From: VFMC01 sp044359565
GTDB taxonomy: Bacteria > Actinomycetota > Acidimicrobiia > Acidimicrobiales > Ilumatobacteraceae
NCBI GenBank assembly: GCA_044359565.1
Contig: JBIKLX010000164.1
Span: 1-7,215 of the forward strand
Direction of reading: 5' to 3'
Length of the DNA stretch: 7,215 nt
Part shown: piece after piece, positions 1 through 6,047 of the stretch
Numbering within the stretch: position 1 is the first letter of the stretch
Layout of the letters: the number at the start of each line of letters is the position of its first letter
Program-made: the position numbers and the translations under genes
The notes under the pieces: generated by a model
Databases searched by the model: none
What the model saw: the letters and a program-made list of their open reading frames with translations, nothing else
Told to the model about the DNA's origin: nothing

Positions 1-428
1 GCCAGGCGGGCGTAGCGCGCGTCGTTGCGCGGGTGCTCGGGGCTGTCGAGGCCCACCGGCGGCGGCGGGACGTCGTAACTGCGCCGCCACAGCTTGGTCT
101 GCTCGGGCCCATGGCGGTCGGTTGTGGCCTTCTTGTCGAGGCCCTGCAGGGCGCCGTAATGCCGCTCGTTCAGCCGCCAGTGGCGCTGCACCGGCAACCA
201 CACCATGCCCATCGCGTCGAGCGCGAGATTGCAGGTGACGACCGCTCGGGTGAGCAGCGAGGTGTGCGCTACGTCGAACCGCACCCCGGCCTCGGTCATT
301 GTGTGGCCCGCCGCCGTGGCCTCGGCGAGGCCCTTGTCAGTCATCGGCACGTCGTGCCAGCCGGTGAAGAGGTTGAGCCTGTTCCACTCGCTCTCGCCGT
401 GGCGGAGCATCACCATGGTTCCCGTCAT
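1..428 (-). CDS. gpmA: 2,3-bisphosphoglycerate-dependent phosphoglycerate mutase, N-terminal part (runs off left edge)
   Basis: This cytoplasmic glycolytic enzyme interconverts 3- and 2-phosphoglycerate through a phosphohistidine intermediate. The 142 codons present match the GpmA family throughout. They include the phosphohistidine motif RHGESEWN (His10), FTGWHDVPMTDKG (21-33), Arg61 in SLLTRA, the proton-donor motif LNERHYGALQG (Glu88) and the LWRRSYDVPPPP segment that marks the cofactor-dependent mutases within the histidine phosphatase superfamily. The family is usually about 250 residues long, so roughly the C-terminal 40%, with the second catalytic His, lies outside the window. The ATG at 428 lacks a clear ribosome binding site. 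An ATG 12 bp further in (414-416), preceded by GGGA, is a possible alternative and would leave MVMLRHGES as the N terminus. The gene lies 22 bp after a small predicted lipoprotein gene on the same strand and is probably cotranscribed with it. Confidence 0.95.
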   Translation of the reverse strand, partial: MTGTMVMLRHGESEWNRLNLFTGWHDVPMTDKGLAEATAAGHTMTEAGVRFDVAHTSLLTRAVVTCNLALDAMGMVWLPVQRHWRLNERHYGALQGLDKKATTDRHGPEQTKLWRRSYDVPPPPVGLDSPEHPRNDARYARL

Positions 429-450
429 GCCAGCGATCGTAGGGCCGCGA

Positions 451-867
451 TCAGCAGTCGAGACGGTCCTTGATGTCGGCCACGACACCGTTGATCTGGC
501 CGACTGCCCGGTCGACCACCTCGGTGGCGCCCTGTGGGTCGCTGTCGTAGGCCTTCGACGCGAGATCGAGTTGATTGGCAGCATCGTCGATGCGCGCGTA
601 TGCGTCGCCGGGGATTGCGCCGAGCGGCAGTTCTTTCACCACCGACGCGACGGTGTGGGCCACACCGGCCAGGTTGGCGATGGAGTCGGTGGACAGGTTG
701 CCGGTGTTGTCGAGGCCCTTGCCGGCGAGGTCGAGCCCGGCACAGCTGGCGGCACCGGCAGCCTCCGAGGCCGCCCTTTCGGCGAGGCCGCACGAGGTGG
801 CACCGACGGTGAGCAGACCGAGCGACAGCACGAGGGCGACGCGATGGTGGGAACGCAGCACAATCAT
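451..867 (-). CDS. Small predicted secreted or lipoprotein, function unknown
   Basis: I do not recognise a family for this 138-residue protein. The N terminus looks like an export signal: basic residues in MIVLRSHHR, a hydrophobic stretch at 10-22, then GATSC. That last motif could be a relaxed lipobox with the lipidated cysteine at Cys26; ordinary signal-peptidase cleavage is also possible. The mature part is Ala-rich and probably helical (26-80), followed by an acidic helical segment (85-138). Besides Cys26 there are only two cysteines, Cys42 and the very last residue Cys138, which could form a disulfide outside the membrane. The start is the ATG at 867. GGAG ends only 2 nt before it, which is very close for a ribosome binding site. 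A CAGTAT hexamer 6 nt upstream allows a leaderless transcript instead. The gene is the first of a probable pair with gpmA downstream, and diverges from the M14 peptidase. Confidence 0.62.
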   Translation of the reverse strand: MIVLRSHHRVALVLSLGLLTVGATSCGLAERAASEAAGAASCAGLDLAGKGLDNTGNLSTDSIANLAGVAHTVASVVKELPLGAIPGDAYARIDDAANQLDLASKAYDSDPQGATEVVDRAVGQINGVVADIKDRLDC

Positions 868-931
868 CTCTCCATACTGTCCGGAACGCAGGCCGTCGTG
901 CCGTCGGGTGGCAGCGGTAACGTCGCAGGCC
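868..931. promoter_or_regulatory. Divergent promoter spacer between lipoprotein gene and M14 peptidase
   Basis: This 64-bp spacer must hold promoters for both flanking genes. On the plus strand TAACGT (918-923) fits the actinobacterial -10 pattern TAnnnT and ends 8 nt before the GTG at 932, as expected for a leaderless transcript starting on that codon. On the minus strand CAGTAT (874-879) ends 6 nt before the ATG at 867. No convincing -35 hexamer is seen for either. The assignment rests on spacing and weak consensus matches only. Confidence 0.35.
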
Positions 932-2602
932 GTGACCAGCGCCTACGCCTTCGACCGTTACCTCCGTTACGACGAGTACACCCAGTTGCTGCACGAACTG
1001 GCAGCCCAGCACCCCGGCCTGCTCAGCATCGAGAGCTACGGCCGCTCGCACGAGGGTCGCGACCTGTGGTTGGCCACCATCACCGATGCCGACACCGGCG
1101 CGCACGACACCAAGCCGGCGCACTGGATCGACGCCAACATCCACTCGATCGAGGTAACCGGCGGCGTGGCGGCGCTGCACATCATCCACCACCTCGTCAC
1201 CGGCTTCGGCACCGACCCGACGGTCACTCGGGCACTGCGCAGCCGCACCTTCTACATCGCGCCGCGTGTGAACCCCGACGGTGTCGAGTGGGTGCTCGCC
1301 GACTCGCCGCAGCACCGTCGCAGCAGCACCCGCGCCTGGCCGTGGCGCGACGCCCACCGTGCGCCCGGCCTGCACAAGCGCGACATCGATGGCGACGGCC
1401 GCGTGCTCACGATGCGGGTACCCGACCCCAACGGCGCCTGGACGGTGTCGAGCCTCGACCCGCGGCTGATGGCACCTGTGCCGCTCGACGGCACCGAGCC
1501 GGGCACCGTGCGGTACCGACTGCTGAACGAGGGCGAACTGCTCGACTACGACGGGTTCACGGTTCCCACCCCGGCACCCCCGCAGGCGCTCGACATGAAC
1601 CGCAACTTCCCGGCTGGCTGGGGCACGACGGTGCCCGGCAGCGGCGACCACCCGCTGAGCGAGCCCGAGATCGACGGCCTGGTGCGGGCCATCGTCGCCC
1701 GGCCGAACATCTGCGGCTACAACGCCTTCCACACCAGCGGCGGCGTACTGCTGCGGCCGTCGAGCACCAAGCGCGACGGCGACCTGCCGCCCCTCGACGT
1801 GTGGGCCTGGAAGGAACTGGGTGTCCGCGGCACCGAACTCACCCGCTACACGGTGCACTCGGTGTTCGAGGACTTCACATGGGACCTCAGCGAGACCATG
1901 AGCGGCGCCGCCGACGACTGGGTGTACGAACACCTGGGTGTGTTCGGCTGGACCACCGAGTTCTGGGACCTGCTGCAGGTGGCCACCGGAACCAAGCAGT
2001 CGACGAAGATGTGGTACACCGGCCCCACCGAGGCCGAGGAGCACGCTGTGCTGCAGTGGGCCGACGTGCACCATCCGCAGATCTATGTCGACTGGTACGC
2101 GTTCGACCACCCGCAGCTCGGCCGAGTCGAGCTGGGCGGTTGGGACGACATCCAGTCGTGGATCAACCCGCCGATCGCCCTGCTGGCCGAGGAAGTGAAG
2201 GGGCACGCCGAGTTCGCGATCTACCAGGCGCTCGCCGCACCGGAGCTGGAGCTGCTGCACACCCGGGCGGTCGCCCTCGGCGGCGACACCTGGCGGGTGG
2301 AGGTGGGCATCGCCAACACCGGTTGGTTGCCCACCTACATCAGCGAGCAGGGCCTCAAGACCGGCCGAGTGCTGCCCATCAGCGCCACGCTGTCGGGTGC
2401 CACCGTCGTGGGTGGTCCGGCGCGTATCGAGCTCGGTCAACTGTCGGGCCGACTGCGGGCCCGCTTCGACTCGTGCAACGACGGCACGCCCGACCGGGCG
2501 CTCGCCACCTGGGTGGTGCAGGCCGCCGCAGGAACCAGCGTCGCCATCTCGGTCGCCCATCAGCGCGCCGGTCGCGTCGACACCTCCGTCACGTTGAACT
2601 GA
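932..2602 (+). CDS. Zinc carboxypeptidase, peptidase family M14
   Basis: This is a 556-residue metallopeptidase of the M14 (carboxypeptidase A-like) fold, expected to remove C-terminal residues from peptides or act on related amide substrates. All key elements are visible. The first zinc motif HSIE (His71, Glu74) is followed by PRVNPDGVEW (111-120), the substrate-binding DMNRNFPAGW (Arg224), the third zinc ligand in NAFHTSGG (His267) and the catalytic Glu343 in TTEFW. An insertion with DIDGDGRVLTMRVPDPNG (151-168) resembles a group of bacterial M14 proteins with this Asp/Gly-rich loop. The region after about residue 410 is probably a beta-rich C-terminal domain. The frame is open upstream to 575, but that part overlaps the opposite-strand lipoprotein gene and shows no signal peptide. 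The GTG at 932 sits just before the conserved region and 8 nt after a TAACGT box, so I chose it. GTG 908 is an alternative. With no export signal seen, a cytoplasmic location is likely. The substrate is unknown. Confidence 0.9.
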   Translation: MTSAYAFDRYLRYDEYTQLLHELAAQHPGLLSIESYGRSHEGRDLWLATITDADTGAHDTKPAHWIDANIHSIEVTGGVAALHIIHHLVTGFGTDPTVTRALRSRTFYIAPRVNPDGVEWVLADSPQHRRSSTRAWPWRDAHRAPGLHKRDIDGDGRVLTMRVPDPNGAWTVSSLDPRLMAPVPLDGTEPGTVRYRLLNEGELLDYDGFTVPTPAPPQALDMNRNFPAGWGTTVPGSGDHPLSEPEIDGLVRAIVARPNICGYNAFHTSGGVLLRPSSTKRDGDLPPLDVWAWKELGVRGTELTRYTVHSVFEDFTWDLSETMSGAADDWVYEHLGVFGWTTEFWDLLQVATGTKQSTKMWYTGPTEAEEHAVLQWADVHHPQIYVDWYAFDHPQLGRVELGGWDDIQSWINPPIALLAEEVKGHAEFAIYQALAAPELELLHTRAVALGGDTWRVEVGIANTGWLPTYISEQGLKTGRVLPISATLSGATVVGGPARIELGQLSGRLRARFDSCNDGTPDRALATWVVQAAAGTSVAISVAHQRAGRVDTSVTLN

Positions 2603-2621
2603 GCCGTCACGTTGAACTGAG
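2586..2621. repeat. Perfect 18-bp tandem duplication at a convergent gene junction
   Basis: CCGTCACGTTGAACTGAG occurs at 2586-2603 and again at 2604-2621, followed by a partial third copy CCGTCA (2622-2627). The first copy encodes the last five residues of the M14 peptidase (SVTLN) and its TGA. The second copy fills almost the whole gap before the histidine kinase stop (TCA, 2625-2627). It looks like a recent replication-slippage duplication. It is not an inverted repeat, and no hairpin terminator is evident here. Confidence 0.9.
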
Positions 2622-2624
2622 CCG

Positions 2625-4025
2625 TCAGGCCCGGAGGGGCAGGCGCACTGCCACGTCGAGACCGCCGCCCGGCCGGTTGGTCAGGGCGACCGACCCGCCG
2701 CTGGCGCGGGCGAGGTGGTCGACGATCGCCAATCCCAGCCCCGACCCCTGATGGGTGGCATCGGGCGCGCGCCAGAACCGGTCGAGGGCGTGCGCCAGTT
2801 GGGCCTCGGTCATGCCCGGCCCGCGGTCGAGCACGTGCACCGTCACAGTTGCGGGTGCGCTGCGGTCGACGGCCACCTCGATGGCGGTGCCGTCGCCCAC
2901 GATGCTGATGGCGTTGTCGAGCAGGTTGTCGATGATCTGTTCGAGGGCGTGGGGTACGGCCGTTGCCATCGTGCCGGTGGTCGTCGCCGCTGGAGCAGCG
3001 TGCACCGTGATGCCGCGCTCGAGGGCGAGCGGCGCCCACATCTCGACACGCTCGGCCACCACGTTGCCCACATCGACGGGCTCAGCAGCCATTGTCGTCC
3101 GCTCGGCGCGGGCCAGCATGAGCAGTGCCTCGACCAGGCGTTGCAGCCGCTCGGTCTCGGCGCTCGCCGCCTCGATGCGTTCGCGCGCCCCGTCGGGGTC
3201 GGTGCCGATCATGTCGCCCGCCCGCTCCAGCTGCAGCCGGAGGGCGGTGAGCGGTGTGCGCAGTTGGTGCGACGCATCGCCCGCGAACGCCCGCTGCTGG
3301 TCGAGCAACTCGTTCACCCGGCCCGTCATCGTGTTGAACGAGTCGGCCAGTTGGCGCACCTCCGGCGGACCCTCGTCGTTCGCGGCGCGACTGGCGAGAT
3401 CGCCCGCCGCCACCCGCTCGGTGGTGCGCTGCAGTCGGCGGATCGGCCCGGCGATGGTGGCGGCCATGAACAGGGCCGCCACACCCGCGCCGACGAGGGA
3501 GATGAGCGCCACGAGCACCAGGCCGCGCAGCTTGTCGCCGGCCCGGTCGTCGATGACCGACGCAGGAAACGTGATGCGCACCGAGCCCACCACGTTGGGG
3601 CCCGAGCGCACCGGCACGGCCACATAGGCGAGGTCGGTACCGAGCGTGTTCGAGTACCGCTCGCCCGTGGAGGGGAGGCCGGTGAGCGCCGTGGCGATCT
3701 CGGGGCGGTTCGAGTAATCGGCCCCCACTCGCGACTCGTCGTCGCTGACTGCGACGGCGATACCTGCATCGTCGGTGACCACTACCTGCGCGCCATCGCG
3801 GGCGCGGTACAGGTCGACGGTGGCCTGCAACTGGGCGGGGTCGCCGCCGTCTTCGGCCGACAGGACGTCTTCGGCCGAACCGCCGATGACGAACGCATCG
3901 CGTTCGAGGCTGGCCAGCAGACGGTCGCGCTCCACGCCTCGCACGTACGAGGCCAGCGGCAGATCGTGCGCCACCAGCACGACGATGGTGACACCCACGA
4001 AGGCGGCGAGCAGCCGCCACTTCAC
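2625..4025 (-). CDS. Two-component sensor histidine kinase (HAMP, HisKA, HATPase_c)
   Basis: This 466-residue inner-membrane kinase is the partner of the adjacent OmpR-type regulator. Domains run in the usual order: transmembrane helix 1 (about 4-20), an extracytoplasmic sensor region (about 30-165), transmembrane helix 2 (about 168-190), HAMP (191-240), and the HisKA dimerisation helix with phospho-acceptor His253 in ASHQLRTPLTALR. The ATPase domain follows, with N box IIDNLLDNA (Asn371), G1 box DRGPGM (399-404), the RFWRA motif and G2 box GSGLGLAIV (427-435). The sensor region is acidic, with SAEDGGD and TDDAGIAVAVSDDE, and may be PAS/Cache-like, but no ligand can be inferred. The start is GTG at 4025, which overlaps the regulator's TGA by 4 bp (GTGA). 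GGAG (4034-4037) lies 8 nt upstream, which supports this start and translational coupling. An open frame runs far upstream in the same phase but is only a shadow of the regulator gene. Confidence 0.93.
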   Translation of the reverse strand: MKWRLLAAFVGVTIVVLVAHDLPLASYVRGVERDRLLASLERDAFVIGGSAEDVLSAEDGGDPAQLQATVDLYRARDGAQVVVTDDAGIAVAVSDDESRVGADYSNRPEIATALTGLPSTGERYSNTLGTDLAYVAVPVRSGPNVVGSVRITFPASVIDDRAGDKLRGLVLVALISLVGAGVAALFMAATIAGPIRRLQRTTERVAAGDLASRAANDEGPPEVRQLADSFNTMTGRVNELLDQQRAFAGDASHQLRTPLTALRLQLERAGDMIGTDPDGARERIEAASAETERLQRLVEALLMLARAERTTMAAEPVDVGNVVAERVEMWAPLALERGITVHAAPAATTTGTMATAVPHALEQIIDNLLDNAISIVGDGTAIEVAVDRSAPATVTVHVLDRGPGMTEAQLAHALDRFWRAPDATHQGSGLGLAIVDHLARASGGSVALTNRPGGGLDVAVRLPLRA

Positions 4026-4714
4026 GCCGGCGGCTCCAGACGGAAGCCGACACCGCGGACGGCTTCGATCCAGCCGTTCGCGCCCAACTTCTTGCGGATC
4101 GACGCCACGTGCGCGTCGACGGTCTTGGTGGGTCCGTACCAGTGCTCGTCCCACACGTTCTCGAGGATCTCGGTGCGAGTACGCACCGCGCCCGGATCGG
4201 TTGCGAGGAACGCGAGGAGGTCGAACTCCTTCGCCGTCAACTGCACCTCGGCGTCGCCGAGATGCACGCGGCGCGTGCGACGGTCGATGCTGAGCGGCCC
4301 GATCGCCTGACGGCCGGCGCCCTCGCGGCCAGCGTTGTCGTCGGCACCTCCGTCGGCAGCGGCCGTGCCGGTGCGGCGGGCGACCGCACGGATACGAGCC
4401 ACCAGCTCGCGCAGCGAGAACGGTTTGGTGACGTAGTCGTCGGCGCCGAGTTCGAGGCCGAGCACGCGGTCGAACTCCTCGCTGCGGGCCGTGAGCATGA
4501 TGATGGGCACCGCTGTGCTCGCGCGCAGTTGGCGGCACACGTCGCGGCCGTCCATGTCGGGCAGGCCCAGGTCGAGCAGCACCATCTCGTAGCCCTGTGC
4601 CTGCACCGCCTCGGCGCCGGTGATGACGTGGGCGACCGTATGGCCAGCGGCCTCGAGCCCGTCGACCAGTGAGCTGGCGATCGACCGGTCGTCTTCCACG
4701 AGCAGGATCTTCAC
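4022..4714 (-). CDS. OmpR/PhoB-family response regulator
   Basis: This 230-residue DNA-binding response regulator is the cognate of the downstream kinase. The receiver domain (1-115) has the acidic pair Asp8/Asp9 in VEDD, phospho-acceptor Asp48 in LLDLGLPDMDG, Thr75 in IIMLTAR and Lys97 in DDYVTKPF. A Gly/Ala/Asp-rich linker (about 116-137) leads to a winged-helix domain (138-230) with the typical VQLTAKEFDLLAFLA, a recognition helix around KTVDAHVASIRKKLG, and the closing VRGVGFRLE. The start is GTG at 4714. There is no spaced ribosome binding site, but CACAAT (4723-4728) ends 8 nt before it, so a leaderless message is possible. A three-codon ORF (ATG GCG AGG TGA, 4711-4722) overlaps the start. 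The gene diverges from the secreted-protein/ApbE operon across a spacer with 11-bp direct repeats, so it probably controls both directions. Confidence 0.95.
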   Translation of the reverse strand: MKILLVEDDRSIASSLVDGLEAAGHTVAHVITGAEAVQAQGYEMVLLDLGLPDMDGRDVCRQLRASTAVPIIMLTARSEEFDRVLGLELGADDYVTKPFSLRELVARIRAVARRTGTAAADGGADDNAGREGAGRQAIGPLSIDRRTRRVHLGDAEVQLTAKEFDLLAFLATDPGAVRTRTEILENVWDEHWYGPTKTVDAHVASIRKKLGANGWIEAVRGVGFRLEPPA

Positions 4715-4752
4715 CTCGCCATTGTGGGCCGGTTCGGCAACTCGCGGCTGAC

Positions 4753-4792
4753 TCTTGGACGTTTCTTGGACGAAGCCCCCCCGCCCGTTGGA
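4753..4792. promoter_or_regulatory. Direct-repeat operator, probable binding site of the adjacent OmpR-type regulator
   Basis: TCTTGGACG occurs at 4753-4761 and again at 4764-4772, with starts exactly 11 bp apart. A third TTGGA core lies at 4788-4792, a further 22 bp (two turns) on, with a run of seven C (4776-4782) where the intermediate copy would fall. OmpR/PhoB-family regulators bind as head-to-tail dimers to direct repeats of about 11 bp. The position between the regulator gene and the divergent operon fits autoregulation plus control of that operon. The repeats are seen directly; which protein binds them is inferred. Confidence 0.65.
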
Positions 4793-4803
4793 TCGGCCAC
4801 CCG

Positions 4804-4837
4804 TACCGTGTCCTCATCGCATTCGACCCACTGGAGG
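4804..4837 (+). promoter_or_regulatory. Possible -10 box and ribosome binding site of the Asp-rich protein operon
   Basis: TACCGT (4804-4809) fits the TAnnnT -10 pattern and lies 12 bp after the last TTGGA core, where an activator-dependent promoter lacking a -35 could sit. GGAGG (4833-4837) is a strong ribosome binding site 5 nt before the ATG at 4843. The Shine-Dalgarno call is firm, the -10 call weak. Confidence 0.45.
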
Positions 4838-4842
4838 ACTCG

Positions 4843-5526
4843 ATGAAGACGAAGATCGCCGCAGCACTGTCGCTCGCCGGAGTACTGGTAGCCGGTTCCG
4901 CCGCCGCGCTGGTGAACACCCAGGTGCTGCAGAACAACACCGACGATGCCATGACGGTGCCGGCCCTCGCCGCACCGGCCGGGTTGCTCGTCACGACAAC
5001 CACCGGCGTCGAGACCTCGCTCCCCGTCGATGCCACCTCCACCACGGTGCTCGGCGGGGCACCGTCGACATCGGTCGACAGCACGGTGCCGGTCAGCTCG
5101 CTGCCCGTCGGTACCACCCCCACGGCCGGGGCCACCCCCACCCAGGCCGTGTACCGCATCGGCGATGCCGGCACCGTCACGCTCGACACCGCCGGCGACC
5201 GGCTGACGGTGGTGGCCACTGCCCCCGGCGCCGGCTGGCAGGTGGGCAAGGTCGAGCAGCGCAGCCCGCTCGACATCGAGATCTACTTCCGCTCGGCCAC
5301 GGTCGAACTCGAGTTCAAGGCCAACTTGCTGTTCGGTGTGGTGAGCACCTCGGTCGAGTCGCGCAACGTGGGTGCCCCGCCCGCAGGCGGCACTGCAGCG
5401 CCGGGTCCGTCCACCAGCGTCCATCACGACGACGACGATGACGACGACGAGCAGTACGACGACAACGACGGCGACGACGACGGTGGCGACGACGGTGGCG
5501 GCGAGCAGGACGACGACGATGACTGA
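4843..5526 (+). CDS. Secreted protein with Thr/Ser-rich linker and poly-aspartate tail, function unknown
   Basis: This is a 227-residue exported protein. The signal peptide is clear: MKTK, then a hydrophobic stretch ending near SAAA (about 21-22). Residues 30-100 are rich in Thr, Ser, Pro and Val and probably form an extended linker. Residues about 101-173 look like a small beta-rich domain (VYRIGDAGTVTLDTAGDRL, GWQVGKVEQR, DIEIYFRSATVELEFKA). The C terminus (194-227) starts HHDDDDDDDE and holds 20 Asp and 2 Glu in its last 32 residues, broken by Gly, Asn, Gln and Tyr. Such a tail could bind calcium or other metal cations, but that is inference. No cysteines and no flavin-attachment motif are seen. 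GGAGG 5 nt upstream fixes the start. It is the first gene of the ApbE operon and overlaps the next gene by 8 bp. It lies divergent from the two-component genes and is probably their target. Confidence 0.82.
   Translation: MKTKIAAALSLAGVLVAGSAAALVNTQVLQNNTDDAMTVPALAAPAGLLVTTTTGVETSLPVDATSTTVLGGAPSTSVDSTVPVSSLPVGTTPTAGATPTQAVYRIGDAGTVTLDTAGDRLTVVATAPGAGWQVGKVEQRSPLDIEIYFRSATVELEFKANLLFGVVSTSVESRNVGAPPAGGTAAPGPSTSVHHDDDDDDDEQYDDNDGDDDGGDDGGGEQDDDDD
5428..5523 (+). repeat. GAC-rich low-complexity tract encoding the poly-Asp tail
   Basis: The tract consists largely of GAC/GAT codons with interspersed GGC, GGT, GAG, CAG and AAC. As a trinucleotide tract it could expand or contract by slippage without shifting the frame, which would vary tail length. 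Read one base on, the same DNA gives a Thr-rich open frame running into the next gene. There is no evidence that this is translated. Confidence 0.75.
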
Positions 5527-6034
5527 GCGACCGCAACCCTCGGCCGAGCAGCTCGCCCGTCTCGCAGCGCTCCGCCAGCCCCGGCCGGCCGAGGTCGCCG
5601 GCACTGCGGCGGTTGCGTCGCCGTCGACTCGACGTGCCAAGCCCGCCCAGTTGTCGAAGATCGTCACTGCCGGTCTGTCGACCTCACTCGTGCTCGGCCT
5701 CGTCACGGCGATGGGCTGGAGCGCCGCCAGCACCGGCGCATCCGACACCGGGTCCACGCCGCTGCCGACGGTCGGCCCCATCGTGCTGGCGCCGTCGCAA
5801 CCGGTAGCCGACCCGGCGGTGCTGATCACCGCCCCGGTCACCGTGTCGGCCCCCGTGGTCGCGGCACCGGCCGGAGAGCCCGTCATCGTTCCGGCGACCG
5901 CTGCTCCTGTGACCGCTCCCGTCACCGCTGCGCCGGCGCCCGTGGTCATCGACGTCGCCGTGCCGGCACCGCAGCCCGTCGCCCAGCCCGCCCCCAGCGG
6001 TGGCAGCAACGGGCAGACCAAGCAGTCGAAGTGA
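5519..6034 (+). CDS. Single-pass membrane protein with Pro/Ala/Val-rich tail, function unknown
   Basis: This is a 171-residue protein. A basic cytoplasmic N-terminal part (1-46, with RQPRPAE and STRRAKPAQ) is followed by one membrane helix (about 47-70, KIVTAGLSTSLVLGLVTAMG). A low-complexity tail of about 100 residues follows, rich in Ala, Pro and Val with APVTAPVTAAPAP-like repeats, ending GGSNGQTKQSK. The charge pattern predicts the tail outside the membrane, perhaps spanning part of the cell wall. Just after the helix is STGAS (71-75), which resembles the [S/T]GA[T/S] core of ApbE flavinylation sites but lacks the usual upstream Asp. The ATG at 5519 overlaps the previous stop by 8 bp (ATGACTGA), with AGGA 8 nt upstream. 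The operon position between the Asp-rich protein and apbE suggests an accessory role in the redox system. I recognise no family. Confidence 0.78.
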   Translation: MTERPQPSAEQLARLAALRQPRPAEVAGTAAVASPSTRRAKPAQLSKIVTAGLSTSLVLGLVTAMGWSAASTGASDTGSTPLPTVGPIVLAPSQPVADPAVLITAPVTVSAPVVAAPAGEPVIVPATAAPVTAPVTAAPAPVVIDVAVPAPQPVAQPAPSGGSNGQTKQSK

Positions 6035-6047
6035 TCGGTCGCTCCCG

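Noticed and set aside
575..931. Upstream extension of the M14 gene to the ATG at 575
   Set aside because: It would overlap the entire 5' half of the opposite-strand lipoprotein gene, encodes no signal peptide and precedes the conserved region by 119 unremarkable residues.
425..2560. 711-residue minus-strand open frame opposite the M14 gene
   Set aside because: It is low-complexity, Arg/Gly/Val-rich sequence with no recognisable domain, antisense to a gene with intact family motifs.
2603..2624. Bidirectional terminator between the convergent M14 and kinase genes
   Set aside because: The gap is a direct repeat, not an inverted one. I see no stem-loop or T-run.
205..2751. 848-residue plus-strand open frame across the lipoprotein and M14 region
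   Set aside because: It is Arg/His/Pro-rich with no motifs and overlaps the M14 gene, whose catalytic motifs sit in another frame. It is a high-GC shadow.
2715..4310. 531-residue plus-strand open frame opposite the histidine kinase
   Set aside because: It is His/Arg/Gly-rich sequence without motifs, antisense to a clear kinase.
4026..5276. N-terminal extension of the histidine kinase frame up to 5276
   Set aside because: It runs through the response regulator and the divergent spacer in the wrong frame. The GTG at 4025 with GGAG and a 4-bp overlap gives a normal kinase start at the first membrane helix.
5428..5523. CRISPR or satellite-like array in the GAC tract
   Set aside because: The repetition is codon-level (GAC/GAT), in frame with an Asp tail, with no spacers.
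4711..6021. 436-residue minus-strand open frame opposite the Asp-rich and single-pass genes
   Set aside because: It is a shadow of the repetitive GAC and GCC/CCG codons on the other strand. Its long Val runs come from the GAC tract read in reverse.
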